Shown: positions 16,079-25,428, counted from the stretch's first letter. The stretch: DNA of 64,000 bases from Oscillibacter valericigenes (GCF_021531915.1 NZ_JAFBIV010000010.1:19348-83347); one strand, 5' to 3'. Notes: generated by a model from the sequence alone, not told the origin. Translations and numbers: made by a program.

Positions 16079-17341
16079 ATGATCTGGAAGAACCGCTATG
16101 TGAAATGGGGGCTGACGGCGTTTTGCACCGTGGGCGCCATTTTGCTGTTTTACGATACGCTCTTCGGCAGCCATGCCCTGATGGCCTTTGCCCGGAAGCT
16201 TCTGAAAGCGGCACAGCCGGTGCTGTACGGAGCTTTTATGGCCTATCTGCTGGCCCCGGTGGTGAACTTCTTCGAGCTGCGCCCCTTTGCCCAGGTGTCC
16301 CGGAAGCCCCTGCCCAGAGAGCCGGAGCGGCAGCGTATCTCCAAGGGTGTCCGGGCTGTCAGCATCCTGCTGACCTGGGCGTTGATCCTGGTGATGGTCT
16401 ACGTGCTGTTCTCCATCCTGATCCCGGAGCTGTACAAGAGCCTGCTGCAGCTGGTGTCCAACATCGAGACCTATTACAACACCATCAGCGGCTGGGTCCA
16501 GCATCTGCTGGAGACCAACCCGATGCTGGAGCGGTGGGCCACCCTGCAGATGGAAAACTACTTCAAACTTCTGGAGGACTGGGTGAAAAACGACCTGCTG
16601 CCCCAGGCCACCACTCTGATGGGGGTGGTCTCCGGCGGCGTGTTCAGCGGGGTGTACAGCCTGGTGCGTTTTTTCGGAGACCTGCTGGTGGGCATCATCG
16701 TGTCGGTCTATTTCCTGGCCACCAAGGAAACCTGCGCCGCCCACGCCCGCAAGGTGGTGTACAGCCTGTTCTCTGAAAAGCATGTTTACTGGGTCCTGCG
16801 GGGCAGTGCCCGGGTGGATGATATCTTCTCCGGCTTCGTCCGGGGCAAGCTGCTGGATTCCCTGATCATCGGCATCCTGTGCTTCTTCGGCTGCACCCTG
16901 CTGAAAATGCCCTATACGCCCCTGATCTCCGTAATCGTGGGCGTCACCAATATCATTCCCTTCTTCGGTCCCTTTCTGGGAGCCATCCCCAGCACCTTCC
17001 TGATCCTGCTGGTGTCCCCCATGAAGGCCGTGTACTTCGTGATCTTCGCGCTGGCTCTCCAGCAGCTGGACGGCAATGTCATCGGCCCCAAGATCCTGGG
17101 CAATCAGACCGGCCTGTCCAGCCTGTGGGTCATCATCGCCATCCTGGTGGGCGGCAGCTTCTTCGGCCTGGCTGGCATGTTCTTCGGCGTGCCGGTGTGC
17201 GCCTGTCTGTACAGCCTGGCGGACTTCCTGGTGGAGTCCCGGCTGAAGGAGAAGGACCTGCCCATGGACACGGCGGCCTACGGCCCGGACGGCCCAAAAC
17301 CGGAGCCCAGGGTGGAAAACGGCCCGAAATCAGAGGAATAA
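16079..17341 (+). CDS. AI-2E family (TerC/YdgG-like) membrane transporter
   Basis: A 420-residue permease-like protein of the AI-2 exporter superfamily (PF01594). Hydrophobic helices flank the large loop (about residues 110-180), and the signature C-terminal half includes KGKLLDSLIIG-like RGKLLDSLIIGILCFFG, VTNIIPFFGPFLGAIPS and GNVIGPKILGNQTGLSSLWV. Family members are reported as AI-2 exporters or Na+/H+ antiporters; the role here is open. The tail (PDGPKPEPRVENGPK) is charged. The ATG at 16079 is chosen because the homologous protein begins there and GGGGGA lies upstream; the open frame from 16022 is not supported. Divergent from the lipid kinase. Confidence 0.88.
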   Translation: MIWKNRYVKWGLTAFCTVGAILLFYDTLFGSHALMAFARKLLKAAQPVLYGAFMAYLLAPVVNFFELRPFAQVSRKPLPREPERQRISKGVRAVSILLTWALILVMVYVLFSILIPELYKSLLQLVSNIETYYNTISGWVQHLLETNPMLERWATLQMENYFKLLEDWVKNDLLPQATTLMGVVSGGVFSGVYSLVRFFGDLLVGIIVSVYFLATKETCAAHARKVVYSLFSEKHVYWVLRGSARVDDIFSGFVRGKLLDSLIIGILCFFGCTLLKMPYTPLISVIVGVTNIIPFFGPFLGAIPSTFLILLVSPMKAVYFVIFALALQQLDGNVIGPKILGNQTGLSSLWVIIAILVGGSFFGLAGMFFGVPVCACLYSLADFLVESRLKEKDLPMDTAAYGPDGPKPEPRVENGPKSEE

Positions 17342-17355
17342 ACCGGAAAAAACTC

Positions 17356-17384
17356 TTGCAATCCCGGTATATATCCTGTACAAT
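17356..17384 (+). promoter_or_regulatory. Promoter of the peptide/nickel ABC operon
   Basis: TTGCAA-N17-TACAAT. The resulting leader (about 17391-17534) contains a hairpin with arms GCCTTGCGG / CCGCAAGGC enclosing CGTTAT / ATAACG, and a second stem GGATGGC / GCCATCC. No known riboswitch was recognised. Confidence 0.7.
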
Positions 17385-17534
17385 ACTGCCTTGCGGGATG
17401 CTCGTTATAAAAATAACGACATACCGCAAGGCTTTCTATTTGACAATTGAATAGAGCCGAAGATTCTGATTGGATGGCCGGAAGCCATCCCACATTGACC
17501 CCGAATGGGGCAGTGATGAAAGGAGAAACAAATC

Positions 17535-19082
17535 ATGAAGAAACGACTCACCGCATTCCTTCTGCTGGCAGCTCTCCTGTGTGCCGCACTCACCGGCTGC
17601 GGAGGCGGAAGCACAGAGCAGACGCCCGCTGAGAAGGAACCCAGTACCCCTGACGCCCCCGTGGCCAATGAGATCACCGTGGGCATCGCACAGGACCTTG
17701 ACGACAGTCTTGACCCTCACAAAACCGTGAAGGCAGGAACCAGAGAAGTCATGTTCAACGTATTCGAGGGGCTTGTGAAGCCCACTCCCGACGGAGATTT
17801 GACCCCTGCTGTTGCTGAAAACTACACGGTTTCCGAAGACCGCCTGACTTACACCTTCACCCTGCGGGAAGGCGTGAAGTTCCATAACGGCGACACGGTG
17901 ACAGCAGAGGATGTGGTATATTCCATCAACCGCTGCGCCGCCGCCACTGAGACGGGTATCGTCCAGGTGGAGGCGTTTTCTGTTATCCAGAATATCGCGG
18001 CCGCGGATGAGCGCACCGTGACCATCACCATCGCCGAGCCCAGCAACGAATTCCTGTCCTATCTGACGGTTGCCGTTTTGCCCTCTGATTACGACAAGCA
18101 GGACACCGCCCCCATCGGCACCGGCCCCTTCAAGTTTGTCTCCCGGGCCGCCCAGGATTCCATGGTGCTGGAGAAGTTTGACGAGTACTGGGGCACCCCC
18201 GCCAACCTGGACAAGGTGACCCTGAAGATCATCGAGAACGCCGACAGCCTGATGATGAGTCTCCAGAGCGGCGCCATCGACCTGTGTTCTCACCTGACCA
18301 GCACCCAGGTTGCCCAGCTGGGCGACGATTTCAACGTGGCCGAGGGCACCATGAACCTGGTCCAGGCCATGTACCTGAACAACGCCGAGAAGCCCTTTGA
18401 CGACGTGCGGGTCCGCCAGGCCCTGTGCTATGCCGTGGACAAGCAGGCCATCATCGACATCGCCTTCGACGGCTACGGCAGCCCCATCGGTTCCAGCATG
18501 TACCCCGCCTTCGGCAAGTATTTTGACGACAGCCTGACCAACTACTACACCAAGGATGTGGACAAGGCCAAGGCCCTGCTGGCGGACGCCGGTTATCCCA
18601 ATGGCTTCGAAATGACCATCACTGTTCCCAGCAACTACAAGCCCCACATGGATACCGCCGAGGTGCTGGTGCAGCAGCTGGCGGAGATCGGCGTCAAGGC
18701 AACTATTCAGCCCATCGAGTGGGAGAGCTGGGTGTCCGATGTGTACGTGGGCCGGCAGTTCCAGTCCACCGTGGTGGGCGTGGACGCCTCCACCATGACC
18801 GCCCGGGCCCTGCTGGAGCGGTTTACCTCCACCTACGGCAAGAACTTCATCAACTACAACAGCGCGGACTACGATGCCCTGTTCCAGCAGGTGCTCTCCA
18901 GCAGCGACGACGCGGAGCAGACCTCCCTGTACAAGCAGATGGAGCAGAACCTCACCGAAAACGCTGCCAATGTCTACATCCAGGACCTGGCGGATCTGGT
19001 GGCAGTGCGGAAGGGCCTGGAGGGTGTGACCTTCTACCCCATCTATGTGCTGGACCTGGCCACCATCCGTTACGCAAAATAA
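17535..19082 (+). CDS. Peptide/nickel-type ABC transporter substrate-binding lipoprotein
   Basis: A 515-residue family-5 solute-binding protein. The lipoprotein signal MKKRLTAFLLLAALLCAALT ends in the lipobox LTGC, so it is anchored to the outer face of the membrane. The mature part shows the SBP_bac_5 signature (LTYTFTLREGVKFHNGDTVT, then AEDVVYSINR) and the domain-II motif RVRQALCYAVDKQAII. It delivers oligopeptides or similar ligands to the two permeases that follow; the exact ligand is unknown. SD AAAGGAG precedes the ATG. First gene of a five- or six-gene operon. Confidence 0.92.
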   Translation: MKKRLTAFLLLAALLCAALTGCGGGSTEQTPAEKEPSTPDAPVANEITVGIAQDLDDSLDPHKTVKAGTREVMFNVFEGLVKPTPDGDLTPAVAENYTVSEDRLTYTFTLREGVKFHNGDTVTAEDVVYSINRCAAATETGIVQVEAFSVIQNIAAADERTVTITIAEPSNEFLSYLTVAVLPSDYDKQDTAPIGTGPFKFVSRAAQDSMVLEKFDEYWGTPANLDKVTLKIIENADSLMMSLQSGAIDLCSHLTSTQVAQLGDDFNVAEGTMNLVQAMYLNNAEKPFDDVRVRQALCYAVDKQAIIDIAFDGYGSPIGSSMYPAFGKYFDDSLTNYYTKDVDKAKALLADAGYPNGFEMTITVPSNYKPHMDTAEVLVQQLAEIGVKATIQPIEWESWVSDVYVGRQFQSTVVGVDASTMTARALLERFTSTYGKNFINYNSADYDALFQQVLSSSDDAEQTSLYKQMEQNLTENAANVYIQDLADLVAVRKGLEGVTFYPIYVLDLATIRYAK

Positions 19083-19133
19083 AATGAGCGGCGGCACCTT
19101 GTATGCCGCTGACCCGAAAGGAGACGATGACCC

Positions 19134-20084
19134 ATGAAGTACGCGGCCAAGCGCATCGCCATGCTGCTGCTGACCATGGTCATCGTCTCCCTTTTGGCGT
19201 TTGTGGCCTTTGACCTGATCTCCGGCGACCCCGCCACCGCCATGCTGGGCACCGAAGCCACCCCGGAGAAGGTGGCCGCCCTGCGGGAGCAGCTGGGCCT
19301 GGACCGGCCCCTGCTGGTCCGGTACGGGGAGTGGCTCCTGGGCTTCTTTACCGGAAACCTGGGTGTGTCCTACAGCTACCGCCAGCCGGTGTGGGACCTG
19401 ATTGCCCCCAAGGTGCTGGTGACCCTGTGTCTCAGCGGATTGACTTTTGTGCTGATCGTGGTGGTGTCCATTCCCCTGGGACTCCGGTCCGCCCGGTCCT
19501 CCGGCGGTGTCCTGGATGGGGCCCGCACCATGGTGAACCAGCTGTGTATGGCGGTGCCGCCCTTCTTTACCGGTATTCTGCTGAGCTGGCTGTTCAGCAC
19601 CTTGCTGAAGTGGTTCGTCCACGGAAAGTTCCCCTCTCTGACGGAGGACTTCGGCGGCGCCGTGAAGTACCTGTTCTTCGCCGCCCTGGCCCTGGCCATT
19701 CCCCGCATCGCCATGACCGTGCGGATGCTGCGCAGCACCGTCCAGGGAGAGATGCAGAAGGACTATGTCCGCACTGCCATCTCCCGGGGCAATGACCGGG
19801 GCGGCGTGCTGTACCGCCATGTGCTGAAAAACGCCCTGGTGCCGGTGGTGACCTTCCTGGCCCAGACCATGGCCGAGATCGTGGCCAGCAGCATCGTGGT
19901 GGAGCAGGTCTTCGCCATCCCCGGTCTGGGCCGGATGCTGGTGACCTCCATTTCCAACCGGGACTATCCCACGGTGCAGGCCATCGTGGTGATTTTGGCC
20001 TTCTGGGTGGTGCTGGCGGGCACCGTGGCGGACCTGATCAACCAGCGGATCGACCCCCGCCTGCGGCTGGGAGGTGCGGCATGA
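19134..20084 (+). CDS. ABC transporter permease, DppB/OppB type
   Basis: A 316-residue inner-membrane permease with the BPD_transp_1 fold. N-terminal helix MLLLTMVIVSLLAFVAFDLI followed by SGDPATAMLG (conserved GDP motif), four or five further helices, and the EAA-like loop YVRTAISRGNDRGGVLYRHV that contacts the ATPases. The C-terminus GLGRMLVTSISNRDYPTVQA is diagnostic for the DppB class. The last codons overlap the next gene by 4 bases. Confidence 0.92.
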   Translation: MKYAAKRIAMLLLTMVIVSLLAFVAFDLISGDPATAMLGTEATPEKVAALREQLGLDRPLLVRYGEWLLGFFTGNLGVSYSYRQPVWDLIAPKVLVTLCLSGLTFVLIVVVSIPLGLRSARSSGGVLDGARTMVNQLCMAVPPFFTGILLSWLFSTLLKWFVHGKFPSLTEDFGGAVKYLFFAALALAIPRIAMTVRMLRSTVQGEMQKDYVRTAISRGNDRGGVLYRHVLKNALVPVVTFLAQTMAEIVASSIVVEQVFAIPGLGRMLVTSISNRDYPTVQAIVVILAFWVVLAGTVADLINQRIDPRLRLGGAA

Positions 20085-20896
20085 AGAAAGCAAAGCTGAA
20101 TGGCTATCTGAAAGCCGGCCTGATTCTGACGGCCATCCTGACGGTCCTGATCATCCTGGGCTTCTTCTGGACGCCCTACGACCCCGAGGCCATGATGACC
20201 GGTCCCAAGCTCCAGGGACCCACCTGGCAGCATCTGATGGGCACCGACAAGTTTGGCCGGGACATCTTCAGCCGGGTCCTCCGGGGTGCCGGCAGCACCT
20301 TTACCATCGCGGCCTCCGTGGTGGCCATCGGCGCCGTCTGCGGCACCGCCGTGGGCGCCCTCACCGGCTATTTCGGCGGCATGGTGGACGAGACCCTCAT
20401 GCGGCTCAATGACGCCCTGACCGCCTTCCCCAGCATCCTGCTGGCCCTGGTGATCATCTCCATCCTGGGTCCCGGTAAAAAGTATAACGTGATCGTGGCT
20501 CTGGGACTGGTGTTTATCCCCAGCTTTGCCCGGGTCACCCGCACCGCCTTCGCCGCTCTGCGGGATGTGAACTATGTGAAAAGCGTCCGCCTCATGGGCG
20601 CTTCCAACGGGCGCATTCTGCTGGTCCATATCCTGCCCAACACCATGTCGGTGCTGCTGCCCGCCATTACCATCGGCTTCAACAACGCCGTCCTGGCGGA
20701 GGCATCCATGAGCTTCCTGGGCATCGGCGTCACGCCTCCGGATGCCTCACTGGGCTACATGCTCTCCGAGGCCCAGGGCATGTTCGTGGCCGCTCCCTGG
20801 TACGCCCTGGGCACCGGTATCACCATCGTGCTGCTGGTGTTCGGCGTGGGTCTGATCGGCGAGGGTCTGCAGCGCCGGAACGGGGAGGTGGCCTGA
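20081..20896 (+). CDS. ABC transporter permease, DppC/OppC type
   Basis: A 271-residue second permease of the peptide/nickel importer. The N-terminal helix is followed by the class motif HLMGTDKFGRDIFSRVLRG, then GTAVGALTGYFGG, the coupling helix YVKSVRLMGASNGRILLVHI and a C-terminal AEASMSFLGIGVTPPDASLG. It forms a heterodimer with the DppB-like protein. Start and stop overlap its neighbours, indicating translational coupling. Confidence 0.92.
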   Translation: MKKAKLNGYLKAGLILTAILTVLIILGFFWTPYDPEAMMTGPKLQGPTWQHLMGTDKFGRDIFSRVLRGAGSTFTIAASVVAIGAVCGTAVGALTGYFGGMVDETLMRLNDALTAFPSILLALVIISILGPGKKYNVIVALGLVFIPSFARVTRTAFAALRDVNYVKSVRLMGASNGRILLVHILPNTMSVLLPAITIGFNNAVLAEASMSFLGIGVTPPDASLGYMLSEAQGMFVAAPWYALGTGITIVLLVFGVGLIGEGLQRRNGEVA

Positions 20897-21687
20897 TGCT
20901 TGAGATCAGAGACCTGCATGTGAAATTCCACACCCGGGACCGGGAGGCCGTGGCCGGGGTCAGTCTCACCATCCACGACGGTGAGATTCTGGGCCTGGTG
21001 GGCGAATCCGGCTCCGGAAAGTCCGTCACCGCCATGAGCGTGGCGGGCCTGCTGCCCCGGAAGCAGTGCGCCTATTCCGGGGAAGTGCTGCTGGACGGCA
21101 CGGAGCTGCTCCACGCGGACCGCTCCATCCTGCGCAAGGTCCAGGGCAGGGACATCGGCGTGGTATTTCAGGAGCCTATGAGCGCCATGAATCCTTTGAT
21201 GAAGATCGGCCCCCAGGTGGAGGAGGTCCTCCGCATCCACACGGACATGTCCCGGGAGGAGCGGAAGCGGATGGCCCTGGAGGCCCTGGACGCCGTGGAG
21301 CTGCCGGACCCGGCAGCGGTCTATGAAAAGTATCCCCATGAGCTGTCCGGCGGCATGCTGCAGCGTGCCATGATCGCGGCGGCCATCATCGCCCAGCCCA
21401 AGCTGCTGCTGCTGGACGAGCCCACCACCGCCCTGGATGTGACCATCCAGGCTCAGATTTTAGAGCTGCTGAAAAAGCTGAACCGGGAGTCCGGCATCTC
21501 CATGCTGTTCATCTCCCACAACCTGAACGTGGTGCGGAAGCTCTGTACCCGGGTTGCCGTGATGCAGCGGGGCGTTCTGGTGGAGGAGGGGAACACCGAC
21601 CAGGTGTTTTACCATCCCCGGCACCCCTACACCCAGCGGCTCATCGCCGCCATTCCCACCCGGAAGCGGAAGGAGGACACCCTATGA
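20896..21687 (+). CDS. Peptide/nickel ABC transporter ATP-binding protein, DppD type
   Basis: A 263-residue ATPase subunit. Walker [10 protein letters not shown]-loop [16 protein letters not shown] (typical of DppD/OppD), signature [14 protein letters not shown], Walker [13 protein letters not shown] and H-loop ISHNLNVV are all present. The tail ends [15 protein letters not shown], slightly shorter than usual; the Cys-rich iron-sulfur loop found in some DppD proteins is not seen. Overlaps both neighbours. Confidence 0.93.
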   Translation: MLEIRDLHVKFHTRDREAVAGVSLTIHDGEILGLVGESGSGKSVTAMSVAGLLPRKQCAYSGEVLLDGTELLHADRSILRKVQGRDIGVVFQEPMSAMNPLMKIGPQVEEVLRIHTDMSREERKRMALEALDAVELPDPAAVYEKYPHELSGGMLQRAMIAAAIIAQPKLLLLDEPTTALDVTIQAQILELLKKLNRESGISMLFISHNLNVVRKLCTRVAVMQRGVLVEEGNTDQVFYHPRHPYTQRLIAAIPTRKRKEDTL

Positions 21688-22418
21688 ACGAGGAACTGGT
21701 GCTCTCCGTCTCCCATGTCAGCGGCGGCTACCATGAGGGCGGCCCCTTCCGTAAGGGAACCTATCAGGAGGTCCTCCATGATGTGACCTTCGATGTTCAC
21801 CACGGCGAGATTCTGGGTCTGGTGGGGGAGTCCGGCACCGGCAAATCCACCCTGTCCCGGGCGATTTTAGGCATTATCAAGCCCGACCAGGGCACCATCA
21901 CCCATTATACAAAGCGGCCCCAGATGATCTTCCAGGACCCGTACAGCTCCCTGAACCCGGCCTATACGGTGGAATGGATTTTGGAAGAGCCCCTGCGGAT
22001 CTACGGCAAGTATGATGGCCCAGAGCGCAAGCGCCGGGTCCGGGACATGCTGAAACGGGTGGAACTGCCGGAGGAGGTCCTGGCGGCGAAGCCCTCGGAG
22101 TTGTCCGGCGGCCAGCGCCAGCGGGTCAGCATCGCCACCGCCCTGATCCAGCGGCCCCGGTTCCTCATTGCGGACGAGCCGGTCAGCGCCCTGGATGTGA
22201 CCATCCAGGCCCAGATCCTGAAGCTGCTGCGACAGCTGCGGGACGAGCTGGACCTGAGCTACCTGTTCATTTCCCACGACCTGAACGTGGTCTATCAGCT
22301 CTGTGACCGGGTGCTGGTCATGAAGTCCGGCCGCATCGTGGAGCAGGGGACCGTGGAGGACATTTTCGACCATCCCAAAGAGGATTATACCAAACAGCTG
22401 CTTGCCGCAGCCGAATAA
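21684..22418 (+). CDS. Peptide/nickel ABC transporter ATP-binding protein, DppF type
   Basis: A 244-residue second ATPase of the importer with Walker [10 protein letters not shown]-loop [11 protein letters not shown] (typical of DppF/OppF), signature [15 protein letters not shown], Walker [13 protein letters not shown] and H-loop ISHDLNVV. Together with the preceding four genes it makes a complete importer (binding protein, two permeases, two ATPases). Confidence 0.93.
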   Translation: MNEELVLSVSHVSGGYHEGGPFRKGTYQEVLHDVTFDVHHGEILGLVGESGTGKSTLSRAILGIIKPDQGTITHYTKRPQMIFQDPYSSLNPAYTVEWILEEPLRIYGKYDGPERKRRVRDMLKRVELPEEVLAAKPSELSGGQRQRVSIATALIQRPRFLIADEPVSALDVTIQAQILKLLRQLRDELDLSYLFISHDLNVVYQLCDRVLVMKSGRIVEQGTVEDIFDHPKEDYTKQLLAAAE

Positions 22419-22421
22419 GTC

Positions 22422-23519
22422 ATGAAGCAATTTTTCTTACATCACAAAAAACTTCATATCTGGCTGCTGACGGACCTGTGTCTGCTGGCACTTTTTGTCC
22501 TGCTGCGGGAGAGCCGTGGGGTCATGAACGCCTTTGTGGGCCATGTCTCCACCCCGGTTCGCCGATTTGTTGGCCGGCTGTGCTACCTGGTGGACTTCTC
22601 CGTGGCGGAGGTGCTGTGTGTCCTGCTGGTGCTGGCGGTCATCGCCTATGTGATCTGGAGCGTCGCCGCTGTGGTCCGGGCCAAGGGCCGCCGGGGACGC
22701 CGGGCCTATACCGCTTTCCTGGGAGCCGCCTGCGGCGCATTGACCCTGGGAGCAGTATTCTGCTGGTTCTGGGGCGCGGATTACTACACGGACAGCTTTC
22801 AGGAGCGCTCCGGCATCTATGCCCAGCCGGTGGCGGCGGAGGACCTGCTGCGGGTGACGGTGTACTTCGCCCAACAGACCGCCCTGACCGCGGATACTGT
22901 GGCCCGGGACGAAAGCGGTGTCTTTGCCGTCCCCCGGGAGGACATCCTGGCGGACAGCCCCCATGCCTACGACGCCCTGGAGGAGCAGTTTCCCTTCCTG
23001 GCCTTTGATGACCTGGGGGTGAAGCCCATCCGATTGTCCCGCGTCATGAGTATGCTGGACTTCACCGGCGTCTACTGCCCCTATACCGGGGAGTCCAACG
23101 TGAATGTGGACAGCCCGGCCTGTATGCTGCCCGCCACGGCGGCCCACGAGATGGCCCACCAGCGGGGCTACGCCTCGGAGCAGGAGTGCAACTTCCTGGG
23201 CATCCTGGCTTCCGTCACCAGCGGAAACGACGCCTATGCCTATTCCGGCTGGCTCATGGGGTACATCTACCTGGGCAATGCCCTCTACCGGATATCCCCG
23301 GACACCTACTGGGCCATCCGGAAGGCCCTGCCGGAGACGGTGGAGGCGGACCTGACTGACGACACCGCCTACTGGAATCAGTTCCGGGACACGGCGGTCC
23401 AGAAGACTTCCAACAAGGTCTACGACGGTATGCTGAAGGCCTACGGCCAGGAGCAGGGCATCCAGTCCTACGGGACCGTGGTGGACATGCTGGTGGCCTA
23501 CTATAAAGACATTGCATAA
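22422..23519 (+). CDS. DUF3810 family membrane protein with a HExxH zinc motif
   Basis: A 365-residue protein starting 3 bases after the previous stop with no clear ribosome site of its own, so probably coupled to the ABC operon. Three N-terminal hydrophobic helices (about residues 10-27, 55-80, 98-118) are followed by a large probably external domain. It carries AAHEMAHQRGYASEQECNF (about residues 243-261): HEMAH plus a downstream Glu, a zincin-like site. DUF3810 proteins are putative membrane metallopeptidases; activity is inferred. Linkage to a peptide importer would suit a surface peptidase feeding peptides to the transporter, but that is speculation. Confidence 0.82.
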   Translation: MKQFFLHHKKLHIWLLTDLCLLALFVLLRESRGVMNAFVGHVSTPVRRFVGRLCYLVDFSVAEVLCVLLVLAVIAYVIWSVAAVVRAKGRRGRRAYTAFLGAACGALTLGAVFCWFWGADYYTDSFQERSGIYAQPVAAEDLLRVTVYFAQQTALTADTVARDESGVFAVPREDILADSPHAYDALEEQFPFLAFDDLGVKPIRLSRVMSMLDFTGVYCPYTGESNVNVDSPACMLPATAAHEMAHQRGYASEQECNFLGILASVTSGNDAYAYSGWLMGYIYLGNALYRISPDTYWAIRKALPETVEADLTDDTAYWNQFRDTAVQKTSNKVYDGMLKAYGQEQGIQSYGTVVDMLVAYYKDIA

Positions 23520-23535
23520 AAAATTTCCTCATCAA

Positions 23536-23593
23536 GCAATAATTGATATGCTCCTCCCAAAGTCTACTTTGGGAGGAGCATATCAATTATTGC
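23536..23593. repeat. Perfect 28-bp inverted repeat (hairpin) between convergent genes
   Basis: Arms 23536-23563 and 23566-23593 are exact complements around a 2-nt loop (ends GCAATAATTGATATG... and its complement). No T-run follows directly on the plus strand; on the minus strand an A/T-rich TTTTTT comes about 10 bases later. It may be a bidirectional terminator or a small palindromic repeat unit. Confidence 0.85.
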
Positions 23594-23607
23594 GGCGGAA
23601 GCCTTTT

Positions 23608-24171
23608 TCAATTCTGGGTCAGGGAGGTGGGACAGGCCATCAGGTAGTAGTTGTTCTGATTGAATTGGAAGCTGCCTGTCTCCGTCATGGGTACTTTTCG
23701 GGTGTGAGCGGCATAAGAGCGGGGATTGATGTGGTTGATGAAGGTGGCCATGATGGGGTAGCGGCTCTTCATACTGGCCAGAGAGAAATAAAAGACCTTC
23801 TCAAACAGACCGGTGCCGCGGTGCTCGCCCGCCACACAGACGGGACCGTACTGGTAAGAGTTTTCCTCTGACAAGGTCTGCCCGCCCAGGGAATACTCCT
23901 CCAGATGCTGGATCATGTGGGTGAACAGGGGCCACTGGGCCCAAAACGCCCAGGAAGCCGCCATGGCGTAGGCGCAAACCCTGCCGTTGTCATCCTTGGC
24001 GATGGTGACGCCCCGTTCCTGGGTGATCAGTGCCTCCAGCTGTTCCGGTGTAAAGTTGGTAGTGACGAAGCCGTTGGGCCGGTCCTCCGGGGAGATGTAA
24101 TCCGTGTGATAGATTTTGTGGAGCGCCAGGATGCCGTCGAAATCCTCCATGGTTGCCAGTGTGATCGTCAT
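23608..24171 (-). CDS. GNAT family acetyltransferase
   Basis: A 187-residue protein with the N-terminal GNAT start MTITLATMEDFDGILALH and motif A region YGPVCVAGEHRGTGLFEKVF (V-x-G-x-x-R-G-x-G acetyl-CoA loop). The ATG at 24171 has AAAGGAGG directly upstream; the longer frame is not supported. Its promoter region reaches the left attachment core of the miniature element at 24212, so insertion of that element may have changed its upstream sequence. Acceptor substrate unknown. Confidence 0.82.
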   Translation of the reverse strand: MTITLATMEDFDGILALHKIYHTDYISPEDRPNGFVTTNFTPEQLEALITQERGVTIAKDDNGRVCAYAMAASWAFWAQWPLFTHMIQHLEEYSLGGQTLSEENSYQYGPVCVAGEHRGTGLFEKVFYFSLASMKSRYPIMATFINHINPRSYAAHTRKVPMTETGSFQFNQNNYYLMACPTSLTQN

Positions 24172-24324
24172 ATGGGCCTCCTTTCTATGCTGTCCGAAGA
24201 AGCGGAGCTGGTTACTCCCACTCGTTGCAGGGACTTGCACATTAAACAATTTTGCTTAGGAGATATTGTACCTGCTGTTCTGATTATTTTGATTACCCAT
24301 ATTATTATAGCTGTACGATGGATG

Positions 24325-24342
24325 CTTATCAAAATCTTATCA
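24325..24342. repeat. Left-end repeat pair of the miniature element
   Basis: CTTATCA at 24325-24331 and 24336-24342, 11-bp period, 113 bp inside the att core. Identical pair at 25411-25428. By position these look like arm-type integrase sites (inference). Confidence 0.7.
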
Positions 24343-24356
24343 GTGGTGATAAAGGG

Positions 24357-24455
24357 TAACTCTCGGTTGAGCTTACGCATAATCTTGTATGCGTGGGATT
24401 CCGAAATCTCCAACTCCTTTGCAACTTCGTCCACTCTGATGAACTTCTTTTCCAT
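24357..24455 (-). pseudogene. Excisionase (Xis/AlpA-like) N-terminal fragment
   Basis: The first 33 residues (MEKKFIRVDEVAKELEISES, then HAYKIMRKLNREL) match the winged-helix excisionase at 56356-56556 (VDEVAEELGVSVPYAYKLIR). After Leu33 the frame continues to 24168 with unrelated sequence generated by the left-end repeats and flanking DNA, so the C-terminal half (ITISGR...FYG in the intact copy) has been deleted. The frame does not stop at the junction; a longer hybrid protein of 95 residues could be made but is unlikely to work. Confidence 0.75.
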
Positions 24456-24590
24456 TCAATTCCTCCTTTTTGATTTTTGGGTATAATATTCCTTATTTAG
24501 TGTCGGAATACTTTCTGGCCGCCATCCGATTTGCCCGGGCGGATAAACCTTCAACGATATGTGTGTTAGAGACCTTCTCCCCGACTTAAA

Positions 24591-24632
24591 CATATTCGCT
24601 TAAGCTTATGCCATCATTATACTAAGCAAATT
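24591..24632. promoter_or_regulatory. Operator-like motifs of the miniature element
   Basis: CATATTCGCTTAAG (24591, complement of CTTAAGCGAATATG) and ACTAAGCAAATT (24621). The tet(W) element has CTAAGCGAATATG and CTAAGCAAATTTGCTT in its own xis/XRE divergent region, so these are probably binding sites of the element's XRE regulator. Confidence 0.55.
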
Positions 24633-24686
24633 CCGTTATGTCAATAGGCTTCGGAGAAAATATTAAATAATTTTATTTAAGTTATC

Positions 24687-24716
24687 TTGACACGATCTAA
24701 ACTTTTATGCTATATT
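24687..24716 (+). promoter_or_regulatory. Promoter of the element's XRE gene
   Basis: TTGACA-N18-TATATT, 32 bases before the ATG at 24748. Confidence 0.65.
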
Positions 24717-24747
24717 AATAGCAACAATCCGAAAGGAAGAGAAAACT

Positions 24748-25272
24748 ATGGCAATCGGTGAAAGAATCCGTTTTATACGCAACCTGCGTGGCATGACGCA
24801 GAAGTGGCTCGGTCAAGCCGTGGGGTTTCCCCAAAAGACCGCTGATATTCGTATGGCTCAGTATGAGTCCGGCTCCAGAACGCCCAAGGAAGATTTGGTG
24901 AACGCTCTTGCCAATGTTCTGGAGGTTTCTCCTTTGGCTTTGCGCATCCCCGACATTGACAGCAATCTTGGCTTTATCCATACGCTTTTTGCTGTCGAGG
25001 ACATTTATGGTGTCAGAGCTGAAAAACAAGGAGGCGAAGTACATATCGTCTTTGATGGCAGCAAGCGCACAATGGATGAGTCCATTTTCAAAATGCTTTC
25101 TGCATGGGCTGACCAAGCCGAAAAGCTGAAAAACGGTGAAATCAGTAAGGACCAGTATGACCGTTGGCGTTATACATTCCCGGCAGAGGACACCACTCAG
25201 ATTTGGGCGAAAGTACCGTCCAAAGCACTCAGCGATATGCTTGTAGAGGCATTCAAAGAGGACATCAAGTAA
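24748..25272 (+). CDS. XRE-family regulator of the miniature element
   Basis: A 174-residue protein with an N-terminal helix-turn-helix (ERIRFIRNLRGMTQKWLGQA, then RMAQYESGSRTPKEDLVNAL) and a C-terminal part ending DQYDRWRYTFPAEDTTQIW. It is a paralogue of the regulator at 56748-57281, sharing the MAIGERI start, the GFP..-DIR/VRxAQYExGxRTPK core and the DYDRWRY segment. Intact with good ribosome site (GAAAGGAAGAG), while the rest of its element is gone. It probably represses element genes through the nearby CTAAGC motifs; it could also act on the tet(W) element (inference). Confidence 0.85.
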   Translation: MAIGERIRFIRNLRGMTQKWLGQAVGFPQKTADIRMAQYESGSRTPKEDLVNALANVLEVSPLALRIPDIDSNLGFIHTLFAVEDIYGVRAEKQGGEVHIVFDGSKRTMDESIFKMLSAWADQAEKLKNGEISKDQYDRWRYTFPAEDTTQIWAKVPSKALSDMLVEAFKEDIK

Positions 25273-25286
25273 AAATGAACGACAAA

Positions 25287-25319
25287 AAGCCCGTACTGAC
25301 ATCCGATCAGTACGGGCTT
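25287..25319 (+). terminator. Hairpin after the miniature element's XRE gene
   Basis: 13-bp perfect stem AAGCCCGTACTGA / TCAGTACGGGCTT, 14 bases after the stop; only a weak T tract. Confidence 0.65.
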
Positions 25320-25410
25320 AAATGCTAATATGGGATTTTTGTGAGGTAATTGAAATTATTCTTTACTCTCAAGCCACTGGCAACGCAGAATAATTGCGTT
25401 TCAGCGGAAT

Positions 25411-25428
25411 CTTATCAAAACCTTATCA
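25411..25428. repeat. Right-end repeat pair of the miniature element
   Basis: CTTATCA at 25411-25417 and 25422-25428, 11-bp period, 77 bp before the core at 25488. Between them and the core lies CCTTGTAAACACTGG (25454), a motif also found near the tet(W) element. Confidence 0.7.

Noticed and set aside
17436..20093. Long minus-strand open frame (885 codons) opposite the peptide ABC operon
   Set aside because: It is antisense to clear, motif-bearing ABC genes; its His/Gly/Gln-rich translation is typical of shadow frames in GC-rich DNA.
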